Shown piece after piece: positions 1-9,401 of a stretch of 64,000 bases of DNA. Below the pieces are notes generated by a model that worked only from the letters and a program-made list of their open reading frames with translations, was not told the DNA's origin and did no database searches. The DNA lies in NCBI GenBank assembly GCA_024398665.1, contig JAKSIS010000003.1:1-64000 (forward strand), read 5' to 3'. Origin of the DNA: Bacteroidaceae bacterium. Lineage in GTDB: Bacteria; Bacteroidota; Bacteroidia; Bacteroidales; Bacteroidaceae. Both the position numbers and the translations under genes were made by a program. How positions within the stretch are numbered: position 1 is the stretch's first letter; the number at the start of each line of letters is the position of its first letter.

Positions 1-8
1 CATATGAA

Positions 9-58
9 CAAAAAAAGAGACCGGCTAAAAAATGCTTTTTAGTCGGCCTCTTTTTTTT
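9..58. terminator. bidirectional rho-independent terminator
   Basis: The arms at 17-31 and 36-50 pair over 15 bases with one mismatch and one wobble around a 4-base loop, and are flanked by an A-run on the left and an 8-T run on the right. It can therefore stop transcription on either strand. The gene it serves on the plus strand lies outside the window. Confidence 0.85.
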
Positions 59-65
59 AAACAGC

Positions 66-240
66 TTCTTAGGCTCAGAGGAAATTCAGTGGGGGAATGC
101 ATATATAAGAATTTCTCATCAACGATACCTCTCAAAGCTGTCCTAAACCCTTTGATTTTGGAGTTGAACTATTCATTGGCTCAGTCGAAATTCACTGTTG
201 CCAATATTGCAGCCAGATTGTCTGTAGATCCGATTATGTG
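66..240 (-). pseudogene. decayed transposase C-terminus (ISAon1-like), probable
   Basis: The minus strand, read from about 168 downwards, gives FNSKIKGFRTALRGIVDEKF. This resembles the end of Bacteroidetes ISAon1-family transposases, which from memory carry a (F/L)N(S/A)KIKAFR...LRG motif followed by an FFxFRL-type segment. In the same frame upstream there are two stop codons close together (near 171 and 183), and no start or catalytic region remains. I read it as a short, dead insertion-sequence remnant. The upstream limit is arbitrary because similarity fades before the inverted repeats at 199-333. Confidence 0.4.
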
Positions 241-333
241 CAGTATTGGCAGGCATATCAGCTGAAAACGGCAAATTGTCTGCCAATAATGCAGAGAGAT
301 GCCGTTCTCAGGCTTCCAGATGCATTATTGGCA
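199..333. repeat. four inverted copies of a 13-mer at ~40-base spacing
   Basis: The 13-mer TGCCAATAnTGCA occurs at 199-211 (plus), 239-251 (minus), 281-293 (plus) and 321-333 (minus). Start-to-start spacing is 40, 42 and 40 bases. The copies form two inverted pairs, each 53 bases long with a 27-base spacer, and only the central base varies. The region lies between the transposase remnant and the 3' end of the sensor-regulator gene. It could be operator or recombinase sites, or two RNA hairpins with 13-bp stems. No gene is supported in 1-388. Confidence 0.8.
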
Positions 334-388
334 AGCCAGACACACAAATTTAAACATCACCAAACAAGTCCCATTTATTGTTTGTTGC

Positions 389-3300
389 TTATTCTCTAAA
401 CGACTGCTGATATTCACTGGGACTTTTTCCATATATCTCCGAGAACGTCCTGGCAAAGTATGATGTGTTGGAAAAACCAACCATATACATGGCCTCGGAC
501 ACTGTAAACTTGCATGACTGGAGAAGCATTGCCGCCTTTTTCATCCTGATGGAACGTATATATTCTACAGTTGATTTGCCTGTCATAGACTTGATCTTGC
601 GATAGAGTTGTTTCTCACTGAAGCCGCCAAGTGCACACAATTTTGTCACGGACAATTCCGGATCATCTATGTTGTTTTCTATCAGGGTAGTGACTTTCAG
701 AAGATATTTTTCATCTATTGATTTTCCTATTTCAACTTTCGGTTCGGAAATCATATCAATGCGTACCTTTTTCTCTATTGTTTTCCTGCGTACCGCAAGT
801 TGTTTTACGCGTGAATACAGTGTTTCCAGATCGAATGGTTTAGGAACGAACATGTCTATATTCAAATCAATGCTCTTCAGCTCAGTTTCATGATCTCCAC
901 GAGCCGTGAGAAGAATAATGGGGACAGTTGAAAGAGAATTGTTCATACGAATCTGACGACACATTTCCAATCCATCCATGACTGGCATCACTACATCCGA
1001 AATAATCAGGTCCGGAGTAACGCTTTTGCACAGTTTCAGGCCGGATTTGCCGTCAAATGCGCATACACACTGAAACTCCGGCGAAAAGGTATCTGTAAGA
1101 AAATCGCAGACAGAGTGATTGTCATCTACAATGACAACTAATGGCTTGCTGTCTTTTGCCACAACGATATCGGCTTCTTCAACATTATTGGGCATGTCGG
1201 ACCTGATAGGGAACGACAGTCTGAATATGGTGCCATTGTCGTCCGATGAAACCGATATTTCTCCTTTCAGCTGTTCCACATATTTTCTGACTATTGCCAA
1301 TCCGACTCCCGAACCGTCTTTTGACTGTTTTTTTGAACGGGATGACTGAAAATACCTTTGGTATATCAATGGCAGTTCGTCATCAGGAATACCGATACCC
1401 GTATCGGATACGCTGATTCTAATTAATCCTTGTTCTATGTCATCTTCAAGGCTAAGAATAATTGTTCCCCCTGAAGGAGTATATCTGCAGGCATTTGAAA
1501 TAAGGTTGGTGAGGATTGTCTCCATCTTTATGACATCAGTTACCGCATCTATTGAAGAACTGGAGGAATTGAAAATGAAAGTGAGCTCTTGCAATGATTC
1601 CTTATACGAATTGAAAATGCTTTTTGCAAACTCCACAAACTCTACATTAAGTTGAATGACCTCTTCGCCCGGTTCATTGCGGTCATTGTAATAATCCAGG
1701 GACAGTCTTATCAGAGAATTGAGTTTCATCGCATTGTTCTGCATAAGTTGCAGTGTCTTCCTACGGTTTGAGTCCTCGGTTTCTTGAAGCAATTTGCTTA
1801 TCGGTGCAATTATCAGGCTCAAAGGGGTTTTGAATTCATGTGCCACTTCCGTAAAGAAATTCATCTTTGTCTTAGCCTGAGCCAGAAGCCTCTGTTTCTG
1901 CTCCCTTTCCAATTCAAGTTTATTGCTCAGAATAGAATTGTTTACTATCAGGAGTGAAGCTGAGAGAAAAAACAGCGCATATAGAGTCAATGCCCACCAG
2001 GAAATATACCAGGGCCTGAGTATTTTTATCGTAATTACAGGACTGCTTATTTGCTCGGAACCGGATTGCGATATGTAAATCCTGTGCCGGCCAGGCGGCA
2101 GACCTGGAAGCATGATGGAATTCCCATGCGTTTCAATCCACTGTTTTTCATTCCCGTCAAGATTGAACATGAATTTCCTCATGGCACCAATGGAATAGTC
2201 ATAATCAGAGAAAGACAGTCTGATGCTGTTTTCTCTATGGGACAGAACGACCTGGCCGGATTTTATGACAGAGTATGGCAGGACCGTTTCATCGTTTACC
2301 ACAACACTTGTGACATGGATTACAGTCGGCTTATGCTGTAATATTGCCCTGACTTCATCAGGAACGACCTCGTCTATTCTGTCTGTTGCCCCAAGCAACA
2401 CCCTTCCACCAAGTTTGTCATAATACATTCCGGCATAGTAACATCCCGTTGAAAACCTTCCAATCCGACCTGTTTCAATGTTGACTATAGCAATTTCATT
2501 AGGTAGGCAGAACCAGATTTCATTGTCCACTTCAGTCATGGAAGTAATGTCTGGTGCCATTGCACTGCTGAAATCGTATCTTTCACTCAACCAATGTCCT
2601 TCCTTCATGAAAACTCTAAATACTTCAGCACCATGTGATATCCATAAATTACCTTTACTGTCAGACAGCATGATATCACCTTTCATATAATCGGAATTTA
2701 GAGGATCCTTGAAAGGAACGAACACGTCACTCTCTCTCTCAAACAAAAAAATGCTTTTATCAGTAGTCCTGACCCATATCCGTCCATCTGTGGTTTTCTC
2801 AACTTGCAATGCACGGCTACTGGTAAGTCCGTCATCATTTGTGTATTGACGGACAGACATCAGGTTATCCACCCTGTATACACCGGAAAGAGTAGCCACC
2901 CACATCTCCGAAGAATCCGCCACCATTCCATAACCGTCATAAAAAATGGTAAACAGGTTGAACCGTTTTTTATCAAATTTTCTTGTGTTCGCGTTGAAGA
3001 CTGTCATTCCTGACGGCAGCAGCGCATATATCTCATCTGTGGCAGGATTATGGGCAATAGTCCTGACTTTGTTGTGTGAAAGACTGTGCCTGTCGTCTCC
3101 CAGACGATACCAGTCAAATGTTGCATCCGGATTTAATATTACCAGTCCATAGGTGCCACCTGCAAATATGCGTCCGGTATTGTCACCGGATATGTTGCAA
3201 TAAAGATTCATGGCACCTTCGGGCAAACCGTTTACGGGCCGGATTATCTCCTTACGGCCAATCAGCAATCCGGTATCACTTCCATACCAATAGTTTCCTG

Positions 3301-4162
3301 ATGAATCGTTCATGATGGACCATACCACATGGCCCGAAATCATAATATTGCTGTCATCCGATGTGTCATACATATACAGACCGGCATCAGTTCCAAGAAC
3401 AAGCTTGTCTCCTATACTATTCATGGTCTTCACCCACTCATAGCTGGCGAGCAACTTTGATGTGTTGGTTTTGAGGTCAACATCGAACAGTCCTTCTGAC
3501 GTGCCAACATACAGATGACTATCGGATTTGGGAACAAGCGCGTCTATTCCCTCGATACCGGAAGGAAGTCCGGAAACATTTACTATCTCATATATGCCCG
3601 ACAGCAAACCGTACCTGGCCAAATGCTCAGTTGTACCTATATAAATATAATTGTTGTAAAAGGCCATAGAACGGATCCATTCGCTGCCTGATGCATTACC
3701 CGCAACTTCGGAAATAACGCCTCCATCAAAGCTGTAACGGTAAAGTCCTGATTGGGCTCCTATCCAAATGCCGTCATTGTCCTTAAGAAGAGAATATACT
3801 TCAACATCCTTCAAATAAAGAATTGGAGTGAATGTCTCATTCAATCGGTCATAAAACGCTATTCCGTCAACACACCCCAACAATATGCTGTCACCAAAAC
3901 ATTCAAGGCAGTTTATGAACAGACGGTCATTGGTCCTGCCCTGTGAATCCTGACATTTGATACAATCATACCCGTCATACTTATATAGATTCATATCTGT
4001 ACCGAACCAGATAACTCCCTGTTCATCCTGGCATATAGAACGAACAGAAAGGGGATTGCTTCCTTCTACAACCTTGATAGCGGGAAGAGAAGTGTCTGTT
4101 CCATAACAGATTGCTGGAACAGCAATCATAGACAACAATAACAGTATACGCTGGATTTTCAT
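389..4162 (-). CDS. hybrid two-component system sensor/AraC regulator (HTCS)
   Basis: This 1257-residue protein is a full one-piece Bacteroidetes HTCS. A signal peptide (to about residue 21) leads into a periplasmic two-bladed beta-propeller sensor made of Reg_prop repeats (about 25-640) and a Y_Y_Y domain. One membrane helix follows (ISWWALTLYALFFLSASLLI). The cytoplasmic part has a HisKA box with AHEFKTPLSLI, an HATPase with NACRYTPSGG and the glycine boxes DTGIGIP and GSGVGLAI, a receiver domain (VDDN, phospho-acceptor region IISDVVMPVMDG, KPF), and a C-terminal AraC-type helix-turn-helix ending KSPSEYQQSFRE. Such proteins bind an oligosaccharide in the periplasm and activate the adjacent polysaccharide locus. 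It is divergent from the mannanase gene, so mannan or glucomannan oligosaccharides are the likely ligands (inference). All catalytic motifs appear intact. Confidence 0.95.
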   Translation of the reverse strand: MKIQRILLLLSMIAVPAICYGTDTSLPAIKVVEGSNPLSVRSICQDEQGVIWFGTDMNLYKYDGYDCIKCQDSQGRTNDRLFINCLECFGDSILLGCVDGIAFYDRLNETFTPILYLKDVEVYSLLKDNDGIWIGAQSGLYRYSFDGGVISEVAGNASGSEWIRSMAFYNNYIYIGTTEHLARYGLLSGIYEIVNVSGLPSGIEGIDALVPKSDSHLYVGTSEGLFDVDLKTNTSKLLASYEWVKTMNSIGDKLVLGTDAGLYMYDTSDDSNIMISGHVVWSIMNDSSGNYWYGSDTGLLIGRKEIIRPVNGLPEGAMNLYCNISGDNTGRIFAGGTYGLVILNPDATFDWYRLGDDRHSLSHNKVRTIAHNPATDEIYALLPSGMTVFNANTRKFDKKRFNLFTIFYDGYGMVADSSEMWVATLSGVYRVDNLMSVRQYTNDDGLTSSRALQVEKTTDGRIWVRTTDKSIFLFERESDVFVPFKDPLNSDYMKGDIMLSDSKGNLWISHGAEVFRVFMKEGHWLSERYDFSSAMAPDITSMTEVDNEIWFCLPNEIAIVNIETGRIGRFSTGCYYAGMYYDKLGGRVLLGATDRIDEVVPDEVRAILQHKPTVIHVTSVVVNDETVLPYSVIKSGQVVLSHRENSIRLSFSDYDYSIGAMRKFMFNLDGNEKQWIETHGNSIMLPGLPPGRHRIYISQSGSEQISSPVITIKILRPWYISWWALTLYALFFLSASLLIVNNSILSNKLELEREQKQRLLAQAKTKMNFFTEVAHEFKTPLSLIIAPISKLLQETEDSNRRKTLQLMQNNAMKLNSLIRLSLDYYNDRNEPGEEVIQLNVEFVEFAKSIFNSYKESLQELTFIFNSSSSSIDAVTDVIKMETILTNLISNACRYTPSGGTIILSLEDDIEQGLIRISVSDTGIGIPDDELPLIYQRYFQSSRSKKQSKDGSGVGLAIVRKYVEQLKGEISVSSDDNGTIFRLSFPIRSDMPNNVEEADIVVAKDSKPLVVIVDDNHSVCDFLTDTFSPEFQCVCAFDGKSGLKLCKSVTPDLIISDVVMPVMDGLEMCRQIRMNNSLSTVPIILLTARGDHETELKSIDLNIDMFVPKPFDLETLYSRVKQLAVRRKTIEKKVRIDMISEPKVEIGKSIDEKYLLKVTTLIENNIDDPELSVTKLCALGGFSEKQLYRKIKSMTGKSTVEYIRSIRMKKAAMLLQSCKFTVSEAMYMVGFSNTSYFARTFSEIYGKSPSEYQQSFRE

Positions 4163-4421
4163 TTTAAAACCTATTTCAAGCGCAAGAATACTGAATAATT
4201 TTGTAAAAAAATAGGATTGTCCGATTTGTGTCCTAATTTGTCCTGTGCAAAAACTGGCAACACCATGTTTATGGCAATCTTCGCACTGGAATTATTAGGG
4301 ATGAAAAAACATTGGTGGAATTATTGACGAAACTCCTGAAGCACCTGTCGGCGGATACATGTTTGAAAACAGGGATTCCGGAGATTGAGAAAAGGGATTT
4401 TAGAAAAGATTATTTAATAAT
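4163..4421. promoter_or_regulatory. divergent control region of the mannan locus
   Basis: This gap separates the regulator (minus) from the first mannanase (plus). It holds three direct TGTCC repeats at 4218-4222, 4229-4233 and 4239-4243, spaced 11 and 10 bases, so all lie on one face of the helix. A TAATTTTG match to the Bacteroidetes -7 element lies at 4196-4203 on the plus strand, with TTTC 18 bases upstream. The phased repeats are a reasonable guess for the site bound by the AraC domain of the neighbouring regulator; this is not shown by the sequence alone. Confidence 0.45.
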
Positions 4422-5432
4422 ATGAAGACGAGTATAGGAATAGTAAGAAGTGCCATAATGGTAGTGCTGTTAACATTATTGGCTTCATGCGGCAACGGAT
4501 ATCCCAAACCAGTAAACAAAAACGCAACTCCTGAAGCAAAGGAATTGCTTGAAATGCTTTACCGATCGGTTGACGAAGGAAAAATCATATCCGGTCTTCA
4601 CCACAATCAATTGAACATGCCAGCTTACCGATATGACTTGGACAATATTGGAAGGGCTTGTGGCAAGGAACCCATGATATGGGGAGGTGATGTTGCCTGG
4701 GATGCTTCACGGGTTATAGAAATGGCTCAGGAAAATTATGCAAATGGACATATAATAACACTTATGTGGCATGCTGCACGCCCCATGGACCATGGAACAG
4801 TCAATTTCAGAGGACAGACCCAAGGCGAATTCTCTGATGAACAATGGGATGAGCTCATGACTGTGGGATCAGAAATGTACAACAGTTGGCTTGCACAGGT
4901 AGATTCAATATCACAATATCTGAAAGTGTTGAAAGACTGTAATATCCCTGTTCTTTGGCGCCCGTATCACGAAATGAATGGAGAATGGTTCTGGTGGGGA
5001 TGGCGCGAAGGCGAAAACGGTTTCAAGGAACTATGGAAGCGTCTCTATGAAAGAATGGTGAATTATCATCATTTGGACAACCTTATATGGGTATGGAATG
5101 CAAATGCGCCACGGAACATTCCGGGAGACACAGCTAAGGATTATTCACTGTTCTATCCTGGAAATGACTATGTCGATGTGCTGGCTACCGATGTTTACAA
5201 CCGCGACTGGAAACAGAGCCATCATGACCAGCTGATAGAGCTAGGTAAAGGCAAACTCATAGCTATTGGTGAACTGGGCAACCTTCCCAAACCTTCAGAT
5301 CTTGATACCCAGAACAGATTTGCCTGGTTTATGATATGGACAAGTTTCACGAGCGGACATTACAATACGCAAGATGATGTCAAAGCCATTTTCGAACGTG
5401 AGGGTACAGTGTCCATTCCGTTAAACGACTGA
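4422..5432 (+). CDS. GH26 endo-beta-mannanase, lipoprotein
   Basis: This 336-residue enzyme is predicted to hydrolyse internal beta-1,4-mannosidic bonds of mannan, galactomannan or glucomannan. A hydrophobic leader ends in the lipobox LASC, so it is a lipoprotein; few acidic residues follow the cysteine, so export to the cell surface is not obvious. The GH26 signature WRPYHEMNGEWFWWG (near residue 185) carries the acid/base glutamate, and IAIGELGN (near residue 283) carries the nucleophile glutamate. The length matches a single catalytic domain with no binding module. It is the first gene of the plus-strand run, 40 bases before the large secreted protein, and faces the HTCS gene. Confidence 0.92.
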   Translation: MKTSIGIVRSAIMVVLLTLLASCGNGYPKPVNKNATPEAKELLEMLYRSVDEGKIISGLHHNQLNMPAYRYDLDNIGRACGKEPMIWGGDVAWDASRVIEMAQENYANGHIITLMWHAARPMDHGTVNFRGQTQGEFSDEQWDELMTVGSEMYNSWLAQVDSISQYLKVLKDCNIPVLWRPYHEMNGEWFWWGWREGENGFKELWKRLYERMVNYHHLDNLIWVWNANAPRNIPGDTAKDYSLFYPGNDYVDVLATDVYNRDWKQSHHDQLIELGKGKLIAIGELGNLPKPSDLDTQNRFAWFMIWTSFTSGHYNTQDDVKAIFEREGTVSIPLND

Positions 5433-5472
5433 GATTTATAATTTTTATATATTAACCTAACAACGAACATTT

Positions 5473-8400
5473 ATGAGAAAATTGTTACTGTTTTTATGTG
5501 CAGGAGCATTGCTATCATCGTTCAGTATGAAAGTGTCCGCACAGATTGAAAATGAGAAACCGTTCTTTTTCGGTTTTGAAGACGGACTTGATTGCTTGCA
5601 GGATTCAAGCAATCCGGTTGACTCTATCACAGAACTGCGCTTTTATAATGGAGAGCCTGGTGACGGAAACAACAAATTGCCTTCAAGCTTTGAGATTGCC
5701 TATATCAAGGATACATTGATTAATATCTACAATGGTATTATACCTTATGTCTCACGTGAAGATTCATATGAGATTGTTGAGGATCTGGACGGCTCACATG
5801 AGGCAGAAATGCAGGAAATTGGAGCAGAAGGAGGTAAATATTATCTCAAGTACACTTCAGGTGGTGAGGGTAGTTCTCTGTGTGCTGATAATCAGGCAAA
5901 CTTGCTGATTCCTGGATTCCAGCTTGAAGATAAGACTTCATACCGTCTTGTCTTTTATTCCAAAGCAAGCAATCCGGAGGCAAATATTGAGGCTGGCGTT
6001 TTCAGAGGTTATTTCAATTGTGAGGAGCCGATTTCACTTAATGGCTCAGCCGGAAACTATTTCCTGTTGAACAAAACCCAATTCACCACTGACAGTTGGG
6101 AACGCAACACTCTTATGTTTTTCTATCAGAATGATTCCGTAGCCAACAGAAATATGTACAAGAATGGTTACTGGTGGTCTGCTACATGGAAGACTGTTGA
6201 TATCGAAACCGGAAACGAATATGACAAGTTACAGCAGTTTGATAAATATTATGTGCGTATGTCATTCAGGTATCCGGGTACAGAATATTATATTGATGAT
6301 ATTTACCTGTACAAATCAACAATTGCAGGAGCTGAGTATAATGATGATATGGTGCGTGTAAACTTCGGATATGAAACAAACCTTGCACAGCTGGCCAAAA
6401 ATGATCTGCACGGAACAATAGAAGTCCCAGTTGAAAACTTTACCGTTTCAGCTGAATTTGAAGGAGATCCAGTTGATGTTAGTGTTGTAGCAGCAGAGTA
6501 TCACACTGACGGCTACCTCTATGTATGGCTTGACGACTATCTTGACGGTCTTGATGTCCGCCTGAGTTTCAAGAATCCGGAAGATCCGAATCTTCAGCTC
6601 AAGTATACAGGTACTCTCTGTCCCAATTCACTTGACACAGAATGGGTAGAGGGTGGAAAGGTCGTTCCTGATTTTGAAAACGAAATTGTATTGTACAATC
6701 CCGAAGTATTCGCACTTACCAAGGAATTCCTGGCACCGGTCGTAATGAATTCAATACCGGAATACGGTTCTTTCAACCTTGATCAGGATATCAACTCAAT
6801 CCAAGTCGCATTCTCAAAGGAAGTATATGTGAACAAAACTGCAGGAACAGCAGACGAACATAACCCTCTTCTTTTCATGAATGGCGGCAACGGCAGGGAA
6901 ATATGGACCCCCACGGATTATGATGAAGAGAACTATACAGTAACATTCAGTCGTCCCAATACAGCAACATCAAAGTTGAGCGGTGACTATGATGTTGAAG
7001 TTCTGAACGCACGTTCTGGTGACGGTGAGGTATATCAGGTCAGCCAGTCTCAGACTTTCTCCCTCTCATTCGGAGATGTCAGCCAGTTCGGAGAGCCCAA
7101 CTTCATTTACGATTCCGAGATACTCTGGGCATCTGCTGTAAGCGGAAGCATACCTAAGGGTTGGACTTCATGTGACGGCGGACATGGCGAAGACGGTGAA
7201 ATCGGAACTGGTGAAAAAGCCGTAACCAGCGGAAGCGAAATGATCCATTTCGGAGCCGGAGGTGCATTCACTCGCGGATTCTATATCTGTCCCCGTGCAG
7301 GAGGTGTTGATGCCGTATTCACCTATGGAGCTAATGAAGGTTCTGAAATTCTCTTGACTGAAGGAAGCTATTGGTTCTCATTCAAAGCTATAGGCTGGAG
7401 TAACATTCCGGCACTTGAAGTTTATGTATATCCTATGAGTGACGAACGTCCGGAAACTCCACTGAGCATATGCAAACCGGAAAATATTGTCGATTGGCAA
7501 GTTGGAAGTACCGGAAGCTACGTTGTAACCGAAGAAACCGAATTCCGAGTAAGTTTCGATGTCGAGAATGCGGATAACTATATATTCGAATTCCTTATCC
7601 CAAGTGGTGACAACTGGGGCTGGGGTGCAGCTGTTATTGGCTCAGTCGTACTTAGCAACCAGTATTCGTCAGCATTCAAATACATCAAGATGCTTACGGA
7701 TGCACAGAGTTCTGCCCAGGCTTTACTTGCAAACGCCCAATCTGTAGATAACTACCGCGGACAGTATCTGAATGAATTAATCAGTACAATAGATTCATTC
7801 GAAGGATTCTCAAGCACATCACCGTCTGATTACGAGAATGCCGCCAAGACCATCAAGGATGCAATGTCCAAAATGAACGGACGAATCAGTAATGTTGAAA
7901 ATTTCTATGCAAAATATAAGGCAGCTCAGGAAAAAGACTCTGTATTTACTGATTCCATAGGCTATAATCAGCTGGTGGCTTATGTTAACCTTGTCGACAT
8001 TATCAGCAAGTATAATGGTATTGATGTCACTGTTCTGGACAACGATAGTCTGACAGCCATAACAGCAGCAGTTTCAGATGCCACACAGGCCATGACAAAC
8101 CGTTGCTCACAAATGGACAAGTTCAATTCTCTGAAGGCAGATCTTGAGAAATTGCTTGCAGATAATTCAGCTTACAACTTTGTTGAAGAGTACAAGAACA
8201 TGGAAGTAGTATACAACGAAAACTTTGAACTTGATCTGATTACAGCAACAGATGATAACCTGAATGAAGCTATCAATTCACTCAATAGCGCCAAGACTTC
8301 ATTCAACAACAAGATGAAGGCAGCAGGTGTTCTTACAAAGCAGGACAAGGCGCTGCAGAGCCTTGCTGCAGCATATGAAGTTCAAGTGGATCAGGCTGTA

Positions 8401-9234
8401 GACGATGCAATGAAGGAAATCCTTGAAGACCGTCAGGATATAGCCAACATCTATCAGCTTGCCATCAAGGCCAAACTGTCCGAGATTATGGCATCCGACA
8501 CAATTGCGGAAGATGGTAGCATTGACATGACCGGCTTTATACAGAATCCATCGTTCTATACCACCTATTCACCGTTCGCAACCCACATTCCCAGTAACGA
8601 AGATCCGTTGCCAGGTTGGACCATTCTTGGCGGTACCGGAAATTCATACCTCAGGACTCCAGGTAGCGGTACTGATAAAAACCTCAATTATGTGGGAAGT
8701 GCAAATGATGCCGGCGTAGCTGTCGACTGGAGCAGTTCAATCAAGCTCACTCAGACTGTCAAGAATCTCCCGGCAGGCATATACACATTATCAGAAGTAT
8801 GCTCAGATAAAGGCTGGGGAAGCATGAAAAATATCTTTGGTGGAGTGTACGTAATCCAGCTGGATGAAAACTCTGATACACTGAGTGTTGATACTCTGCA
8901 CGGTAATGCGCCTGTAGCAATAGAGTTCACAGCTTTGGGAGGTGATGTACAGATTCTGCATGATTATTCCACAACAAACACCTGGTGTTTCGTTGATGAT
9001 ATGAAACTGACTCTTATCCAACGGCTGGAAGGTTATGACTATCAATCTGCTGCAGTATCTGCCGATGCAGAACTTCAGGAAGCAACACTGAATGTCAATG
9101 ACATATTTGAAGCAGACGAAACAATATATTATAACCTGAATGGCATACGTACTGATAAACCGGAAGGAGTCAATATCAGGGTAACTACAGGAAAAAACGG
9201 TTCTCGTAAGGTAGAAATGGTTTTCATGAGATAA
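5473..9234 (+). CDS. large secreted multidomain protein of unknown function
   Basis: I do not recognise this 1253-residue protein as a whole. It has a signal peptide ending near KVSAQ and no lipobox. Residues about 20-290 look like a beta-rich, jellyroll-like segment. A region near 430-530 resembles a bacterial Ig-like fold (MNSIPEYGSFNLDQDINSIQV). A second beta-rich part follows, then about 740-1010 is alpha-helical with FIVAR-like repeats (AQALLANAQSV and similar). A final beta-rich part ends in a YNLNGIRTDKPEG tail. It sits between a mannanase and an alpha-galactosidase, so glycan binding or presentation at the cell surface is a plausible role, taking the place of a surface glycan-binding protein. 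No catalytic motif was seen. Confidence 0.6.
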   Translation: MRKLLLFLCAGALLSSFSMKVSAQIENEKPFFFGFEDGLDCLQDSSNPVDSITELRFYNGEPGDGNNKLPSSFEIAYIKDTLINIYNGIIPYVSREDSYEIVEDLDGSHEAEMQEIGAEGGKYYLKYTSGGEGSSLCADNQANLLIPGFQLEDKTSYRLVFYSKASNPEANIEAGVFRGYFNCEEPISLNGSAGNYFLLNKTQFTTDSWERNTLMFFYQNDSVANRNMYKNGYWWSATWKTVDIETGNEYDKLQQFDKYYVRMSFRYPGTEYYIDDIYLYKSTIAGAEYNDDMVRVNFGYETNLAQLAKNDLHGTIEVPVENFTVSAEFEGDPVDVSVVAAEYHTDGYLYVWLDDYLDGLDVRLSFKNPEDPNLQLKYTGTLCPNSLDTEWVEGGKVVPDFENEIVLYNPEVFALTKEFLAPVVMNSIPEYGSFNLDQDINSIQVAFSKEVYVNKTAGTADEHNPLLFMNGGNGREIWTPTDYDEENYTVTFSRPNTATSKLSGDYDVEVLNARSGDGEVYQVSQSQTFSLSFGDVSQFGEPNFIYDSEILWASAVSGSIPKGWTSCDGGHGEDGEIGTGEKAVTSGSEMIHFGAGGAFTRGFYICPRAGGVDAVFTYGANEGSEILLTEGSYWFSFKAIGWSNIPALEVYVYPMSDERPETPLSICKPENIVDWQVGSTGSYVVTEETEFRVSFDVENADNYIFEFLIPSGDNWGWGAAVIGSVVLSNQYSSAFKYIKMLTDAQSSAQALLANAQSVDNYRGQYLNELISTIDSFEGFSSTSPSDYENAAKTIKDAMSKMNGRISNVENFYAKYKAAQEKDSVFTDSIGYNQLVAYVNLVDIISKYNGIDVTVLDNDSLTAITAAVSDATQAMTNRCSQMDKFNSLKADLEKLLADNSAYNFVEEYKNMEVVYNENFELDLITATDDNLNEAINSLNSAKTSFNNKMKAAGVLTKQDKALQSLAAAYEVQVDQAVDDAMKEILEDRQDIANIYQLAIKAKLSEIMASDTIAEDGSIDMTGFIQNPSFYTTYSPFATHIPSNEDPLPGWTILGGTGNSYLRTPGSGTDKNLNYVGSANDAGVAVDWSSSIKLTQTVKNLPAGIYTLSEVCSDKGWGSMKNIFGGVYVIQLDENSDTLSVDTLHGNAPVAIEFTALGGDVQILHDYSTTNTWCFVDDMKLTLIQRLEGYDYQSAAVSADAELQEATLNVNDIFEADETIYYNLNGIRTDKPEGVNIRVTTGKNGSRKVEMVFMR

Positions 9235-9401
9235 GGTTAGTTTTGAAAGGTTAGAATTGCGTTTTTTCTCTGTGTAATCGACTGGGAATTCCCAGTCGAT
9301 TACTTATAATTAACCCTATTGTGCAAATGGAAATCAGAATGACACACAACTTGAAACATACAGGGCCTGCCGCCAATTATCAAACTACATAATTATTATT
9401 C
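9235..9401. repeat. 30-base perfect palindrome in intergenic gap
   Basis: Positions 9274-9303 form a perfect palindrome with 15-base arms (left arm GTAATCGACTGGGAA). It is followed by TTATAATTAA rather than a T-run, so it is a weak candidate for a terminator. It may act as an mRNA-stabilising hairpin after the large secreted protein gene or as a protein-binding site before the GH36 gene. Confidence 0.7.

Noticed and set aside
32..265. 77-codon plus-strand open frame at the window start
   Set aside because: It runs through the terminator arm, the transposase remnant (antisense) and two of the inverted 13-mers, and its translation resembles no protein.
199..333. CRISPR array
   Set aside because: Copies alternate in orientation, are only 13 bases long, and no cas genes are nearby.
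4237..4424. Open frame of about 60 codons upstream of the first mannanase (…TLVELLTKLLKHLSADTCLK…)
   Set aside because: No ATG in frame, no recognised similarity, and it covers the presumed control region; chance openness in AT-rich DNA is likely.
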